DNA from: Sedimentitalea arenosa
Lineage (GTDB): Bacteria > Pseudomonadota > Alphaproteobacteria > Rhodobacterales > Rhodobacteraceae
DNA: 64,000 nt
Assembly: GCF_016428585.1 (NCBI RefSeq)
Contig: NZ_JAELVR010000005.1
Span: 1-64,000, forward strand
Reading direction: 5' to 3'
The translations under genes were made by a program, and so were the position numbers. Below, piece by piece: positions 26,380 through 39,181 of this stretch. The notes under the pieces are model-generated. The model was not told where the DNA came from. It did not search any database and saw only the letters and a list, made by a program, of their open reading frames with translations. Each line of letters opens with the position of its first letter. Position 1 is the first letter of the stretch.

Positions 26380-26658
26380 ATGTTTCTGAAAAAGGTGGAT
26401 GGGCCGCGCGCGGTAACGCTCGCAGATGGGACGGTGATGACGCGGGCGGACCTGCCCCCGTCGGATACGCGACGCTGGGTCGCCTCGCGCAAGGCCGCCG
26501 TGGTGCGTGGTGTGCTTTACGGTCTGATTTCGCAGGAGGACGCCTTGCGGAAATACGGCTTGAGCGAAGAGGAGTTCGGCAGTTGGGTCTCGGCGGTGGC
26601 GGATCACGGAGAAGATGCCTTGAAGGCGACGGCGTTGAAAAAGTATAGACAACCGTAA
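26380..26658 (+). CDS. sciP: SciP-family (DUF1153) cell-cycle transcription regulator
   Basis: The 92-residue protein carries the SciP/DUF1153 core: A-D-L-P-P-x-D-T-R-R-W-V-x-x-R-K-A-x-V-V, then E-D-A-L-R-K-Y-x-L-S-x-E-E-F-x-S-W, a helix-turn-helix. In Caulobacter, SciP blocks CtrA-dependent transcription. In Rhodobacter capsulatus the pair also affects motility and gene transfer agents. Here it is directly upstream of ctrA on the same strand, with 99 bases between, an arrangement typical of Rhodobacterales. Confidence 0.88.
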   Translation: MFLKKVDGPRAVTLADGTVMTRADLPPSDTRRWVASRKAAVVRGVLYGLISQEDALRKYGLSEEEFGSWVSAVADHGEDALKATALKKYRQP

Positions 26659-26685
26659 GTTGTGTCGGCCATAATCTGAATCACG

Positions 26686-26701
26686 GTAACGTGCAGTTAA
26701 C
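26686..26701 (+). promoter_or_regulatory. CtrA-box-like site in the ctrA leader
   Basis: GTAA-N7-TTAAC: one base off TTAA-N7-TTAAC. It lies 57 bases before the ctrA ATG, where autoregulation would act. A further TTAA half-site is at 26716-26719. Confidence 0.45.
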
Positions 26702-26757
26702 CTTTATGGTCAAGGTTAATGTCATACGGGACAATGATTAAGGCGGAGAACCTGATA

Positions 26758-27474
26758 ATGCGCGTTTTGCTGGTCGAGGATGACCCCACTACGTCAAAAA
26801 GCATCGAGCTGATGTTGACGCATGCCAATTTGAACGTCTATGCGACCGACTTGGGCGAAGAAGGCATAGATCTTGCAAAGCTCTATGACTACGATCTCAT
26901 TCTGCTCGACTTGAATCTTCCCGACATGAACGGTCACGAAGTGCTGCGGCAATTGCGAATGGCACGGATCGAAACGCCAATCCTCATCCTGTCGGGCGCG
27001 GATGATACAGAAAACAAGATCAAGGGCTTCGGCTTTGGCGCGGACGATTATCTGACCAAGCCGTTCCATCGCGAAGAACTCGTCGCGCGAATCCACGCGA
27101 TAATCCGCCGCTCCAAGGGACACTCGCAGTCGGTCATCCACACGGGCAAGATCGCGGTGAACCTGGATGCGAAAACCGTCAGTGCCGAGGATCAGCCGGT
27201 CCACCTGACCGGCAAGGAATACCAGATGCTCGAACTCCTGAGCCTGCGCAAGGGTACGACCCTGACCAAGGAAATGTTCCTGAACCATCTTTACGGCGGA
27301 ATGGACGAACCCGAACTCAAGATCATCGACGTCTTCATTTGCAAACTGCGCAAGAAGCTGAGCGTGGCGACGGGCGGCGAAAACTATATCGAAACTGTTT
27401 GGGGACGGGGATACGTGCTGCGCGATCCGCAGGGTGACCAGATGAGCAAGCCGCGTCTGGCTGTGGGCGCCTGA
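26758..27474 (+). CDS. ctrA: CtrA, cell-cycle response regulator
   Basis: The 238-residue OmpR-type response regulator has the acidic pocket E7-D8-D9, phospho-acceptor Asp51 (in [15 protein letters not shown]) and Lys in L-T-K-P-F-H. The C-terminal winged helix contains [17 protein letters not shown] and [10 protein letters not shown]. These blocks are nearly invariant in CtrA. In Rhodobacterales it controls flagellar genes and gene transfer agents rather than being essential for division. The ATG at 26758 gives the family start; a GTG or TTG farther up is unnecessary. Confidence 0.95.
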   Translation: MRVLLVEDDPTTSKSIELMLTHANLNVYATDLGEEGIDLAKLYDYDLILLDLNLPDMNGHEVLRQLRMARIETPILILSGADDTENKIKGFGFGADDYLTKPFHREELVARIHAIIRRSKGHSQSVIHTGKIAVNLDAKTVSAEDQPVHLTGKEYQMLELLSLRKGTTLTKEMFLNHLYGGMDEPELKIIDVFICKLRKKLSVATGGENYIETVWGRGYVLRDPQGDQMSKPRLAVGA

Positions 27475-27565
27475 CCAACCGGGCAGGCTCACTCGCGGTC
27501 GCGCGGATACTCGGCGACAAGACCACCACTCACGGCGACTGCGATCTGGACCTGCCCCCGACTGA

Positions 27566-31812
<4,247 letters not shown>

Positions 31813-31918
31813 CTCGAAAATCCCAAAAAGTTCGCGAATGTTCTTAAAAAGTTCTTTACAAAAGTTAATGAAAATGAGAACAAAGGGTCAACAAATACCG
31901 ACTTCAAAGGAGTGACCT

Positions 31919-32041
31919 ATGATCTGCCAGCTCAAATCCGCATTTCAACGCTCCCGCCCAACCTTGCTTCAGGATGCAGCTGGCGCGGGGGCGCTGGTGA
32001 TCATGCTGTTGGTCGCGCTGCATCTTCCTGGGATGATCTGA
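31919..32041 (+). CDS. Small 40-residue membrane protein downstream of recG
   Basis: It has an ATG with a strong Shine-Dalgarno (AAAGGAGTGACCT). The product has a basic N-terminal part (F-Q-R-S-R-P-T-L-L-Q-D) and a hydrophobic helix (A-G-A-L-V-I-M-L-L-V-A-L-H-L-P). Short proteins of this shape, with a T-L-L-Q-D then G-A then L-H-L-P pattern, appear from memory in other Roseobacter-group genomes, but no function is known to me. The 106 bases upstream are unusually AT-rich for this genome, as expected for a promoter. A structured stretch and a terminator follow. Confidence 0.55.
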   Translation: MICQLKSAFQRSRPTLLQDAAGAGALVIMLLVALHLPGMI

Positions 32042-32132
32042 TACGAGTTTACGCGTTTCTGCCTGCAATCTTGCACCGGTCGCCCTGTAGTCTGTCCCGT
32101 CTGCATGGCAAGGGCTCTCTGCCTGTCCTTGT

Positions 32133-32151
32133 GGATCACGTCCCGTGATCC
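32133..32151 (+). ncRNA. 8-bp perfect hairpin in the non-coding stretch 32042-32189
   Basis: GGATCACG (32133-32140) and CGTGATCC (32144-32151) pair around TCC. With the strong terminator at 32190-32227 it forms a structured RNA tail of about 190 bases after the small ORF. This could be a 3' untranslated region or the body of a small RNA. No known RNA family was recognised. Confidence 0.3.
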
Positions 32152-32189
32152 GATGGCGCACCGGATCCCCTGCAAGACCGCACAGACTG

Positions 32190-32227
32190 CCGCCGCCATC
32201 CGCCCGGGATGTGCGGCGGTTTTTTTT
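32190..32227 (+). terminator. Strong intrinsic terminator
   Basis: CCGCCGC (32190-32196) pairs with GCGGCGG (32213-32219), with an inner CATCC/GGATG extension. It is followed at once by eight T residues (32220-32227). It ends plus-strand transcription from the small ORF region and lies just outside the 3' end of the minus-strand Fe-S scaffold gene. Confidence 0.8.
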
Positions 32228-32239
32228 GTTGGAGAAGGA

Positions 32240-32692
32240 TCAGGCGCAGCGGGCCTGTTCGGCTTGTTCCACGGCTTCGGCGGTCGCTTCCAGCGCCAGC
32301 AGGATCGAAGCGTGCCGGTTCTTGTACTCGCGTGCGGGCAAAAGCACTTCAAGCCCGTCAAACGGCGCGTCGGGAACCGGTCCGTCCTTTTTGAGCATGG
32401 CCTTGAGTTGATCGCGCGCGGTTTCGATCTGTTTTCGCGTTGTGCCAATCACGGCGCTGCCGACGACCGACGCGGCGGCCTGACCCAACGCACAGGCCTT
32501 GACGTCCTGTCCGAACGCGCTGATCCGGCCATCTTCGGTCTTGATATCCACCGTGACGGTCGAGCCGCAGAGGGGTGAGCGTTTCTTGACCGTCGCCTCC
32601 GGGGCGTCGAGCCTCTCAAGATGCGGAATCTCAGCCGCCAACGCAAGGATGCGGGCAGAGTACAGCTTGATCAGATCGGTTTCGCCGGACAT
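32240..32692 (-). CDS. NifU/IscU-like iron-sulfur cluster scaffold protein
   Basis: The protein has 150 residues from ATG 32692, which has AGGAGG upstream. It has the scaffold pattern L-Y-S-x-R-I-L near the N-terminus, C-G-S-T-V-T-V-D and [11 protein letters not shown], and the third Cys near the C-terminus (Q-A-R-C-A). It resembles the SufU/IscU-N family in alphaproteobacteria, where such orphan scaffolds lie outside suf operons. It is divergent from hisI, 67 bases apart. Confidence 0.8.
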   Translation of the reverse strand: MSGETDLIKLYSARILALAAEIPHLERLDAPEATVKKRSPLCGSTVTVDIKTEDGRISAFGQDVKACALGQAAASVVGSAVIGTTRKQIETARDQLKAMLKKDGPVPDAPFDGLEVLLPAREYKNRHASILLALEATAEAVEQAEQARCA

Positions 32693-32759
32693 GGCTTTTC
32701 CTCCTGCTTGGTTCCCTTTACATAATCTGCGATTCCGCCGATGCAAAAGGTTTTCAACC

Positions 32760-33119
32760 ATGTCCTTCGATCCTGCGACCTTGGTCTATAACGAGGCGGG
32801 CCTCATTCCGGCGATCGCGCAGGACGCGGAAACCGGCGATGTTCTGATGATGGCCTGGATGAGCGCAGAGGCTGTCTCCCGCACGCTTGCAACCGGCCGG
32901 GTGACCTATTGGTCGCGCTCGCGGCAGGCCTTCTGGGTCAAGGGCGAGTCCTCGGGACACGTGCAGGAACTGGTCGATTTTCGCGTGGATTGTGACCGCG
33001 ATTGTCTTCTATTGACCATCCGTCAGACCGGCCCGGCCTGCCATACTAACCGTAGAAGCTGCTTTTACACAGCGGTGCGCGACGGTGACGAGGTCGAACT
33101 GATGCTGCCGATGACCTAG
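32760..33119 (+). CDS. hisI: HisI, phosphoribosyl-AMP cyclohydrolase
   Basis: The 119-residue stand-alone cyclohydrolase (no HisE fusion) has [15 protein letters not shown], the metal-binding D-C-D-R-D-C, and [10 protein letters not shown] near the C-terminus. It opens the purine ring in histidine synthesis. The ATG at 32760 gives the normal N-terminus. Its stop shares the tetranucleotide CTAG with the stop of the convergent gluQ gene. Confidence 0.95.
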   Translation: MSFDPATLVYNEAGLIPAIAQDAETGDVLMMAWMSAEAVSRTLATGRVTYWSRSRQAFWVKGESSGHVQELVDFRVDCDRDCLLLTIRQTGPACHTNRRSCFYTAVRDGDEVELMLPMT

Positions 33120-33994
33120 AGGCCGACCATCGCGCGGATGTCGGACGGGCTGGCGCCGTCTTCACGAAACCTGGCAATCGCGCGGGCGTCGTCGCGCTTG
33201 GCCAGCCGCTTGCCTGCCGGATCCCGGATCAGCCGGTGATGGTGATAATCCGGGTGCGGCAAGTCCAGCAGCGCTTGCAACAGTACATGAATCGCGGTGG
33301 CCTCGAACAGATCCTGCCCCCGCACGACACGGGTGATGGCTTGCGCCGCATCGTCCACCACGACGGAAAGGTGATAGGACGTTCCCATGTCGCGCCGCGC
33401 CAGAACGATGTCCCCGATGCCGTGGGTCAGCTGCCACGCCGTGACGCGGATCTCTCCCGCTTCACCTTCCGGGCCTTGTCCCTTTTCTGTGAATCCAACC
33501 TCTTCGCCCACGGCCGCAGTCGCCCGCGTCATGTTCAGCCGCAAGGGCAGGTCGGTTGGACGGTTCCGGCGGGACAGTGCGTTGGCGGCCGCTTCGGTCG
33601 GGCGGCAGGTGCCGGGATAGATCAGCCCGTCCGGGCCGAACATCGGCGCGCCTTCCTGCGGGGCTGCGGCAGCGGATTGGATGTCCCGTCGCGAACAGGT
33701 GCAGGGATAGAGCAACCCGCGGGCCCAGAGATCGTCGAGAACGGCCTGATAGACTCCGATCCGTTCGGATTGGCGCATCACCGGTTCAGGCCAAGCCAGA
33801 CCCAGCCACGCAAGATCGTTGAAAATCATGGCTTCCCATTCGGGCCGTGCGCGCGAGAGGTCGATATCCTCGATCCGCAACAGGAAGGTGCCACCCGCCT
33901 GTATTGCGAGATCGTGGGCGAGCAGGGCGGAATAGGCATGGCCCAAGTGCAAAGGTCCCGTGGGAGACGGGGCGAAGCGTGTCGTGAAGGTCAA
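33116..33994 (-). CDS. gluQ: GluQ, glutamyl-Q tRNA(Asp) synthetase
   Basis: The 292-residue truncated glutamyl-tRNA synthetase has [14 protein letters not shown] (HIGH site), the zinc ligands C-T-C and Y-P-G-T-C, and K-R-L-A-K-R-D in place of KMSKS. It has no anticodon-binding domain, as expected for an enzyme that charges queuosine of tRNA-Asp. The start is a TTG at 33994. The same frame has a TGA only three codons upstream, so no other start exists, and the TTG overlaps the stop of the methyltransferase gene (TTGA), implying coupled translation. Confidence 0.93.
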   Translation of the reverse strand: MTFTTRFAPSPTGPLHLGHAYSALLAHDLAIQAGGTFLLRIEDIDLSRARPEWEAMIFNDLAWLGLAWPEPVMRQSERIGVYQAVLDDLWARGLLYPCTCSRRDIQSAAAAPQEGAPMFGPDGLIYPGTCRPTEAAANALSRRNRPTDLPLRLNMTRATAAVGEEVGFTEKGQGPEGEAGEIRVTAWQLTHGIGDIVLARRDMGTSYHLSVVVDDAAQAITRVVRGQDLFEATAIHVLLQALLDLPHPDYHHHRLIRDPAGKRLAKRDDARAIARFREDGASPSDIRAMVGL

Positions 33995-34605
33995 TTTTTT
34001 TCAATGACGTAGACGTTGGACTTCAATTCGATCCCGGGCAGGTGATCACCGTATTCCTTGAACAGCAGTTTCGCCTGGCCACCGTTGACCCAGCTGTCGA
34101 CCTTGGCCTCATGTGCGGGATCGGCCAACGCATGGTCGTTGAAGGAAAAAACGAGGCGACCACCCGGTTCCAGAGCCTCCATCAGCGTGTCGAACACGGC
34201 AATCGGCGCAGCTCCTGCGCCAATCACACCGATGGCGGCGATGGCGTCATACCCGCCGGCCGCGACAGGCAGCGATGCTCCGGCTTCGATCAGGTCGAGC
34301 TTGCGGTAAATGCTCTTTTCGCGCGCCTGTGCCAGCATCTCGGGCGATAGATCCACCCCATCGATCGTGGTGAAACCCGCCAGTTTCAGGGCGAGGCCGG
34401 ACAGCCCGGTGCCGCAACCGAAATCGAGCACCGGGCGTGACGGGTCTGGCATGCGTGCCCTCAGCGCGGCTGCGCATCGGCCGGGCGTGGCATATCCGTT
34501 TTCGCCGACTTCGGCCTCGTAGCTGTCGGCCCAGGCGTCATAAAGCGCGCGCGTGCTGCTGGCATCACGCGCGCCATAAGCCTTGGTCAGGAACCGGTCA
34601 ATCAT
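33991..34605 (-). CDS. Class I SAM-dependent methyltransferase
   Basis: The 204-residue protein has motif I (V-L-D-F-G-C-G-T-G-L-S-G), motif II/III (D-G-V-D-L-S-P-E-M-L) and a later G-G-R-L-V-F-S-F-N-D-H block. It is a Rossmann-fold methyltransferase of the Methyltransf_11/25 type. The substrate is unknown. It is translationally coupled to gluQ downstream, which might suggest a tRNA or translation link, but such neighbours are often unrelated. Confidence 0.8.
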   Translation of the reverse strand: MIDRFLTKAYGARDASSTRALYDAWADSYEAEVGENGYATPGRCAAALRARMPDPSRPVLDFGCGTGLSGLALKLAGFTTIDGVDLSPEMLAQAREKSIYRKLDLIEAGASLPVAAGGYDAIAAIGVIGAGAAPIAVFDTLMEALEPGGRLVFSFNDHALADPAHEAKVDSWVNGGQAKLLFKEYGDHLPGIELKSNVYVIEKN

Positions 34606-34627
34606 GCTCCCAGCCTAGGCGGCAACA

Positions 34628-35983
34628 TCAGGCGGCGTCCAGTGCCGTCTGGGCCAGCCAGCCCCGCCAGTCCGACTTGGCGCGGTCGGTATAGGCCTTG
34701 TAGCGGTCCTTGCGTCCGCGCCGTCCGCCCTTCAAGCCTTGAACAGGGGGAAAGAGACCGAAATTCACATTCATCGGTTGAAAGGTCTTGGCATCCGCGC
34801 CGCCCGTGATGTGGGTGATGAGAGCCCCCATGGCGGTCGTATCCGGGGGCGGTGCGATCGGCTGGCCGAGAATGTCGCCTGCTGCCATGCGCCCGGCCAG
34901 AAGGCCCATCGCCGCGCTTTCCACATAGCCCTCGACGCCGGTGATCTGGCCAGCAAAGCGGATATTGGGGCGCGATTTCAGGCGCATCTGTTCGTCCAGC
35001 AGGGTGGGCGAGTTGAGGAACGTGTTGCGGTGGATCCCGCCTAGGCGCGCAAAGCTCGCCTTCTCCAGCCCCGGGATCATCCGCAGCACCTCGGTCTGGG
35101 CGCCGTACTTCATCTTGGTCTGGAAGCCGACGATATTGTAGAGCGTTCCCAGTGCGTTATCACGACGCAGTTGAACCACCGCATGGGCCTTGACGTCAGG
35201 CTGGTGCGGGTTGGTCAGGCCGACCGGTTTCATCGGGCCGTGGCGCAGGGTCTCGCGCCCGCGTTCGGCCATGACCTCGATCGGCAGGCAGCCGTCGAAA
35301 TAGCCGGCGGTCTCGCCCTCGTGAAACTCGGTCTTGTCCGCCGCCAGCAGCGCGTCGATGAAGGCCTCGTACTGATCCCGGTCCATCGGGCAGTTCAGAT
35401 ACGCCGTGCGTTCTTCCTCGGTCTCGCCCTTGTCGTAGCGCGATTGCATCCAGGCACGGGTCATGTCGATGCTGTCGAAATAGACGATCGGAGCGATCGC
35501 GTCGAAAAAGGCCAGCGCCTCGGCACCGGTTTCCGCACGGATCGCTTCTCCCAATGCGGTCGATGTCAGGGGGCCGGTCGCGAAGATCCAATGCCCATCC
35601 TCGGGCAAGGACGTGACCTCCTGATGCGAGATCGTGATGTTCGGGTGGTCTTTCAACCGGGCCGTCACGGTTTCGGCAAAGGGTTCGCGGTCCACCGCGA
35701 GTGCGCCGCCGGCCGGCAGGCGATGGCGATCCGCGGTCTGCATGATCAATCCATCGGCGGCGCGCATTTCCCAATGCAGCAGACCGACCGCGTTCTGTTC
35801 GGAATCATCCGATCGGAATGAGTTGGAACAGACCATCTCGCCAAGGTTGCCGGTCTTGTGGGCGAAGGTTTCGACCTTGGGGCGCATCTCGTGGATCACC
35901 ACGTCTATCCCCATGTTGGCGGCCTGCCAGGCGGCTTCCGAGCCGGCCATACCGCCGCCCACGATGTTCAATGTCTGTGTCAT
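34628..35983 (-). CDS. trmFO: TrmFO, folate/FAD-dependent tRNA m5U54 methyltransferase
   Basis: The 451-residue flavoprotein has the N-terminal dinucleotide motif [12 protein letters not shown]. The TrmFO blocks [21 protein letters not shown] and [11 protein letters not shown]-like segments follow, and the C-terminal part carries G-V-E-G-Y-V-E-S-A. It uses methylenetetrahydrofolate to methylate U54 of tRNA. It belongs to a local group of tRNA-modification and charging genes (gluQ, the methyltransferase, trmFO). Confidence 0.95.
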   Translation of the reverse strand: MTQTLNIVGGGMAGSEAAWQAANMGIDVVIHEMRPKVETFAHKTGNLGEMVCSNSFRSDDSEQNAVGLLHWEMRAADGLIMQTADRHRLPAGGALAVDREPFAETVTARLKDHPNITISHQEVTSLPEDGHWIFATGPLTSTALGEAIRAETGAEALAFFDAIAPIVYFDSIDMTRAWMQSRYDKGETEEERTAYLNCPMDRDQYEAFIDALLAADKTEFHEGETAGYFDGCLPIEVMAERGRETLRHGPMKPVGLTNPHQPDVKAHAVVQLRRDNALGTLYNIVGFQTKMKYGAQTEVLRMIPGLEKASFARLGGIHRNTFLNSPTLLDEQMRLKSRPNIRFAGQITGVEGYVESAAMGLLAGRMAAGDILGQPIAPPPDTTAMGALITHITGGADAKTFQPMNVNFGLFPPVQGLKGGRRGRKDRYKAYTDRAKSDWRGWLAQTALDAA

Positions 35984-36072
35984 GTCCGTGATCTAGGACA
36001 GGCGCGGGGCTGGCGCAATAGATCGGGCAGAGATGAACGGGTCCGCTGGGAAGGTGCGGATCGGGATTGGGT

Positions 36073-36858
36073 CTATTGCCGCCAATTGGGATCGCGCTTT
36101 TCGATGAAGGCGGCGATGCCTTCTTCGGTGTCGCGATACATCATGTTCTGCACCATCGTATCACCGGTATAGGCGTAGGCCTGTTCCAGAGGCAGTTCGA
36201 GCTGGTGATAGAAGGCCTGCTTGCCGATCTTGACCGCCGCGCCGAGCTTTGAGGCGATGGTTTCGGCAAGTTCGGCAGTGGCCGCGTCCAGCTGATCGGA
36301 CGGAACCGCGCGGTTGATCAGACCCAGAGACTCCGCGCGGTCAGCAGGGATGAAGCCGCCGGTGGTCAGCATCTCGAAGGCTTGCTTGCGCGGGATGTTG
36401 CGAGACAGCGCAACCATCGGGGTCGAGCAGAACAGGCCGATATTGACCCCGTTGACGCCAAAGCGCGTGGTATCGGCAGCGACGGCCAAGTCGCAGGTCG
36501 CGACCAGCTGGCACCCCGCCGCCGTGGCGATCCCGTGGACCCGCGCGATGACGGGTTGCGGCAGCGAGCGGATGCTGAGCATCAGCGCCGCGCAACGGCC
36601 GAAAAGGTCGGCGAAATAGGCCTTGCCCCCATCCTCGGCCTGCCGGCCCGCGGTCATCTGCTTGAGATCATGGCCGGCGCAGAAGGCCTTGCCCGCGCCG
36701 GACAAGACCACGGCGCGAATGGAGCGGTCTTCGGAAAGCGCGTCGAACTGGTCTTGCAGCGCGGCGATCATCTCGTCCGAGAGCGCGTTCAGCCGCTCGG
36801 GCGCGTTCATCGTGAGATGCGCCACCGCACCGGTGTCGTGACGTTCCAGAATTGTCAT
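36073..36858 (-). CDS. Enoyl-CoA hydratase/isomerase family protein
   Basis: The 261-residue crotonase-fold protein has the oxyanion-hole segments G-K-A-F-C-A-G-H-D-L-K-Q and A-A-G-C-Q-L-V-A-T-C-D-L-A-V-A, and N-I-G-L-F-C-S-T-P. The usual catalytic Glu positions are not both obvious, so hydratase activity is not certain. The C-S-T-P variant is typical of ECHDC3-like members. It is divergent from a hot-dog thioesterase gene, and both may act on acyl-CoA. Confidence 0.85.
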   Translation of the reverse strand: MTILERHDTGAVAHLTMNAPERLNALSDEMIAALQDQFDALSEDRSIRAVVLSGAGKAFCAGHDLKQMTAGRQAEDGGKAYFADLFGRCAALMLSIRSLPQPVIARVHGIATAAGCQLVATCDLAVAADTTRFGVNGVNIGLFCSTPMVALSRNIPRKQAFEMLTTGGFIPADRAESLGLINRAVPSDQLDAATAELAETIASKLGAAVKIGKQAFYHQLELPLEQAYAYTGDTMVQNMMYRDTEEGIAAFIEKRDPNWRQ

Positions 36859-36914
36859 CTTGCTCTCCCATCGCTTTGGCGCAACGTTACCGGCGCAACG
36901 GGCCGGAGAAAAGC

Positions 36915-37346
36915 ATGGAAAGCACGGACAGCAAGTTCACACCAGAGGAAATGACCGCGTTTCTCGCCGAGATTTTTCCACAAGTCAAAAACGATTTCAT
37001 CGTCGACCACCTTGACGGTGAAAACGTGGTCATGCGGATGCGGATCACCGACAGCAACCTGCGCCCGGGCGGGACGGTCTCAGGTCCGTCAATGTTCGCC
37101 CTCGCGGACGTGGCGGCCTATGTTGCGACCCTGGCGCGGATCGGACGCGAGGCCCTGACGGTGACGACGGGCTGTTCGATGGATTTCATGCGCAAGCCCG
37201 AAGCGGGCAAGGATCTGGTTGCCAAGGCAAGGCTTCTGAAACTCGGAAAGGCACTGTCGGTAACGGACATCCTGCTGTTCTCCGAAGGGTCGGACAAGCC
37301 GGTCGCGCGCGCGAGCATGACCTATTCGATCCCGCCGAAACGGTAG
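36915..37346 (+). CDS. PaaI-family (hot-dog) thioesterase
   Basis: The protein has 143 residues from ATG 36915, with a GGAG upstream. The hot-dog core is visible as N-L-R-P-G-G-T-V-S-G-P-S-M-F-A-L-A-D-V-A-A-Y, with the PaaI-like Gly-rich turn and Asp, and then S-M-D-F-M-R-K-P. It most likely hydrolyses acyl-CoA thioesters. The substrate is unknown. Confidence 0.85.
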   Translation: MESTDSKFTPEEMTAFLAEIFPQVKNDFIVDHLDGENVVMRMRITDSNLRPGGTVSGPSMFALADVAAYVATLARIGREALTVTTGCSMDFMRKPEAGKDLVAKARLLKLGKALSVTDILLFSEGSDKPVARASMTYSIPPKR

Positions 37347-37360
37347 GGGGCCTTGACGTA

Positions 37361-37735
37361 TCAGCCGTCGAGCGAAGGCCGCGGGCCGAAAAAGCCGTCG
37401 ATGCTCGAGATTCGCCCGTCCTCATCCTCCAAGCCGAAATCCACACCGTCGATGGCAACGATGCTATCGGCCGCAACCATCCGCCAGATGAAAAGGATAT
37501 GGCGATTATGGGTCGACGGTCGGCTTGTCACTTCGGTCCGTGCACCGCCTCTGCTCGACTGGACCCCACCGATCATATCGCTGAGCCCCGCGCGGCCGGT
37601 TACACTGGAATTGGAGTCGCATTGGGATCCATATTCCGCTCAGCCGGTTTGCAAAAAGGCCACGCGTCTTGAGGCATCGGGTGCCAACCAGGCCGCAACA
37701 TAGGATGTAACGACAATGTCCCGATGATCGGTCAT
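37361..37735 (-). pseudogene. SnoaL-like (nuclear transport factor 2 family) pseudogene broken by an in-frame TGA
   Basis: Reading from ATG 37735, the frame gives a family-like N-terminus (Y-V-A-A-W-L-A-P-D-A-S-R-R). It hits TGA at codon 32 (37640-37642) and then continues open to the natural stop at 37361. The part after the stop keeps clear family features: G-R-A-G-L-S-D-M-I-G-G-V-Q and the C-terminal A-I-D-G-V-D-F-G-L-E-D-E-D-G-R-I then I-D-G-F-F-G-P. The stop falls where relatives have Trp before Ala-Glu/Asp, so a single TGG-to-TGA change would explain it. Other positions just after it also look degraded. The call rests on my recollection of the family pattern. Confidence 0.6.
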
Positions 37736-37885
37736 GACAGTGTTTCTCTTCGTTCCCGACCATGTTGGCATAGTTCAGGCGAAATTATCAGAATACGGCC
37801 GAGAAGCGCGGTGCCGAATTTGGGGTATCTAAATACCGAAATCGTAAGCTGTTGGTAGTGCGGGATAAAATCAGTATGGATGCGC

Positions 37886-37914
37886 TTGACGCGGCTAAGT
37901 AAGGGCCGTAAACC
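37886..37914 (+). promoter_or_regulatory. Probable sigma-70 promoter of rplM-rpsI
   Basis: TTGACG (37886-37891), 17-base spacer, TAAACC (37909-37914). Transcription would start near 37921, giving a leader of about 60 bases before the rplM ATG. Confidence 0.5.
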
Positions 37915-37980
37915 CCATCCATCGAATTCGGGCGTGTGCGCTTTGCATCCGCCTTTCACGTCAAACAGGAAACTCCTGCC

Positions 37981-38439
37981 ATGAAAACCTTTTCTGCCAC
38001 ACCAGCAGATATCGACAAGAAATGGATCCTGATCGATGCCGAGGGCGTCGTTCTGGGCCGTCTCGCGTCGATTGTCGCCACGCGTCTGCGCGGCAAGCAC
38101 AAGCCGTCCTTCACTCCGCACATGGACATGGGTGACAACGTCATCGTCATCAATGCCGACAAGGTGCAGATGACCGGCAAGAAGCGCGATGAGCACTTCT
38201 ACTGGCACACCGGCCATCCCGGCGGGATCAAGAGCCGCACGAAGCAGCAGATCCTTGAAGGGGCGCATCCCGAGCGCGTGGTGATGCAGGCCGTCAAGCG
38301 GATGCTGCCCGGCAACCGGCTGAGCCGCAAGCAGATGACCAACCTGCGCATCTATGCGGGCACCGATCACCCCCACGAGGCGCAAAGCCCCGAAGTTCTG
38401 GATGTCAAATCCATGAACAAGAAAAACACCCGGAGCTGA
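37981..38439 (+). CDS. rplM: Ribosomal protein L13
   Basis: The protein has 152 residues from ATG 37981, preceded by CAGGAAA. It has the L13 blocks [30 protein letters not shown] and V-I-N-A-D-K-V-x-M-T-G-K-K. It is a core protein of the large ribosomal subunit and pairs with rpsI 6 bases downstream, as in nearly all bacteria. Confidence 0.97.
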   Translation: MKTFSATPADIDKKWILIDAEGVVLGRLASIVATRLRGKHKPSFTPHMDMGDNVIVINADKVQMTGKKRDEHFYWHTGHPGGIKSRTKQQILEGAHPERVVMQAVKRMLPGNRLSRKQMTNLRIYAGTDHPHEAQSPEVLDVKSMNKKNTRS

Positions 38440-38445
38440 TGAGCC

Positions 38446-38931
38446 ATGGCTGAAGAAATCAACACACTCGAAGATCTGAACCAGGTGGCCGGGATCGAAG
38501 CCGTCGCCGAGGTCGAAGTCAACCGTGAGCCCGTGCGCGACGAGCTGGGCCGCTCTTACGCGACTGGCAAGCGCAAGGATGCGGTCGCCCGCGTCTGGAT
38601 CAAGCCGGGCTCCGGCAAGGTCACTGTAAACGGCAAACCGCAGAACGACTATTTCGCGCGTCCCGTGCTGCAGATGATCTTGGCACAGCCCTTCGGCATC
38701 ACCGGCACCGATGGCCAGTTCGACGTCGTCGCCACCGTCAAGGGTGGTGGCCTGTCCGGGCAGGCCGGTGCGGTCAAGCACGGCATTTCCAAGGCGCTGC
38801 AGCTGTATGATCCGTCGCTGCGCGGCGCGCTGAAGGCGGCAGGCTTCCTGACCCGCGACAGCCGCGTCGTGGAACGCAAGAAATACGGCAAGGCCAAGGC
38901 CCGCAAGAGCTTCCAGTTCTCCAAGCGTTAA
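38446..38931 (+). CDS. rpsI: Ribosomal protein S9
   Basis: The 161-residue protein has an acidic N-terminal extension of about 35 residues, common in alphaproteobacteria. The S9 core follows: [29 protein letters not shown] and the C-terminal tail K-S-F-Q-F-S-K-R that reaches the ribosomal P site. It is followed by a strong terminator. Confidence 0.97.
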   Translation: MAEEINTLEDLNQVAGIEAVAEVEVNREPVRDELGRSYATGKRKDAVARVWIKPGSGKVTVNGKPQNDYFARPVLQMILAQPFGITGTDGQFDVVATVKGGGLSGQAGAVKHGISKALQLYDPSLRGALKAAGFLTRDSRVVERKKYGKAKARKSFQFSKR

Positions 38932-38955
38932 GCCTGCCGAACCCGTCAACACCCA

Positions 38956-38987
38956 ACGCCGCCGGATGGACATCTGGCGGCGTTTTT
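38956..38987 (+). terminator. Intrinsic terminator of rplM-rpsI
   Basis: ACGCCGCC (38956-38963) pairs with GGCGGCGT (38976-38983). The stem extends inward through a G-T wobble and GAT/ATC to a GGAC loop, a stem of about 12 bp. It is followed by a T-run (38983-38987). The next 194 bases, up to the minus-strand gene, show no gene I can support. Confidence 0.85.
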
Positions 38988-39181
38988 CGTGGATCGGGCC
39001 CAAGTGTCTTGGCTGATCATGTGAACCAAGTCACGCACGGTCACTATGCGGACAAATGGTGCGTTCACTGTGGTTGCGCCAAAGAACGCTTTTGAAGCCT
39101 GGCAAAACGATCGATCTCGCCGGCGACAAAAACGTATGAGTTTTGACCGGATGGTCGCAACCGGCAATGGCGGCGCCAGCC

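Noticed and set aside
32042-32189. A tRNA or known riboswitch in the gap after the small ORF
   Set aside because: No cloverleaf or T-loop consensus could be found; only simple hairpins are present.
37732-39003. A 423-codon open frame on the minus strand opposite rplM and rpsI
   Set aside because: The two ribosomal proteins are certain, and the antisense frame would run through the rpsI terminator and the rplM promoter.
38946-39167. A 73-codon minus-strand frame in the gap after rpsI
   Set aside because: It overlaps the rpsI terminator, has no ribosome site, and no family resemblance was seen.
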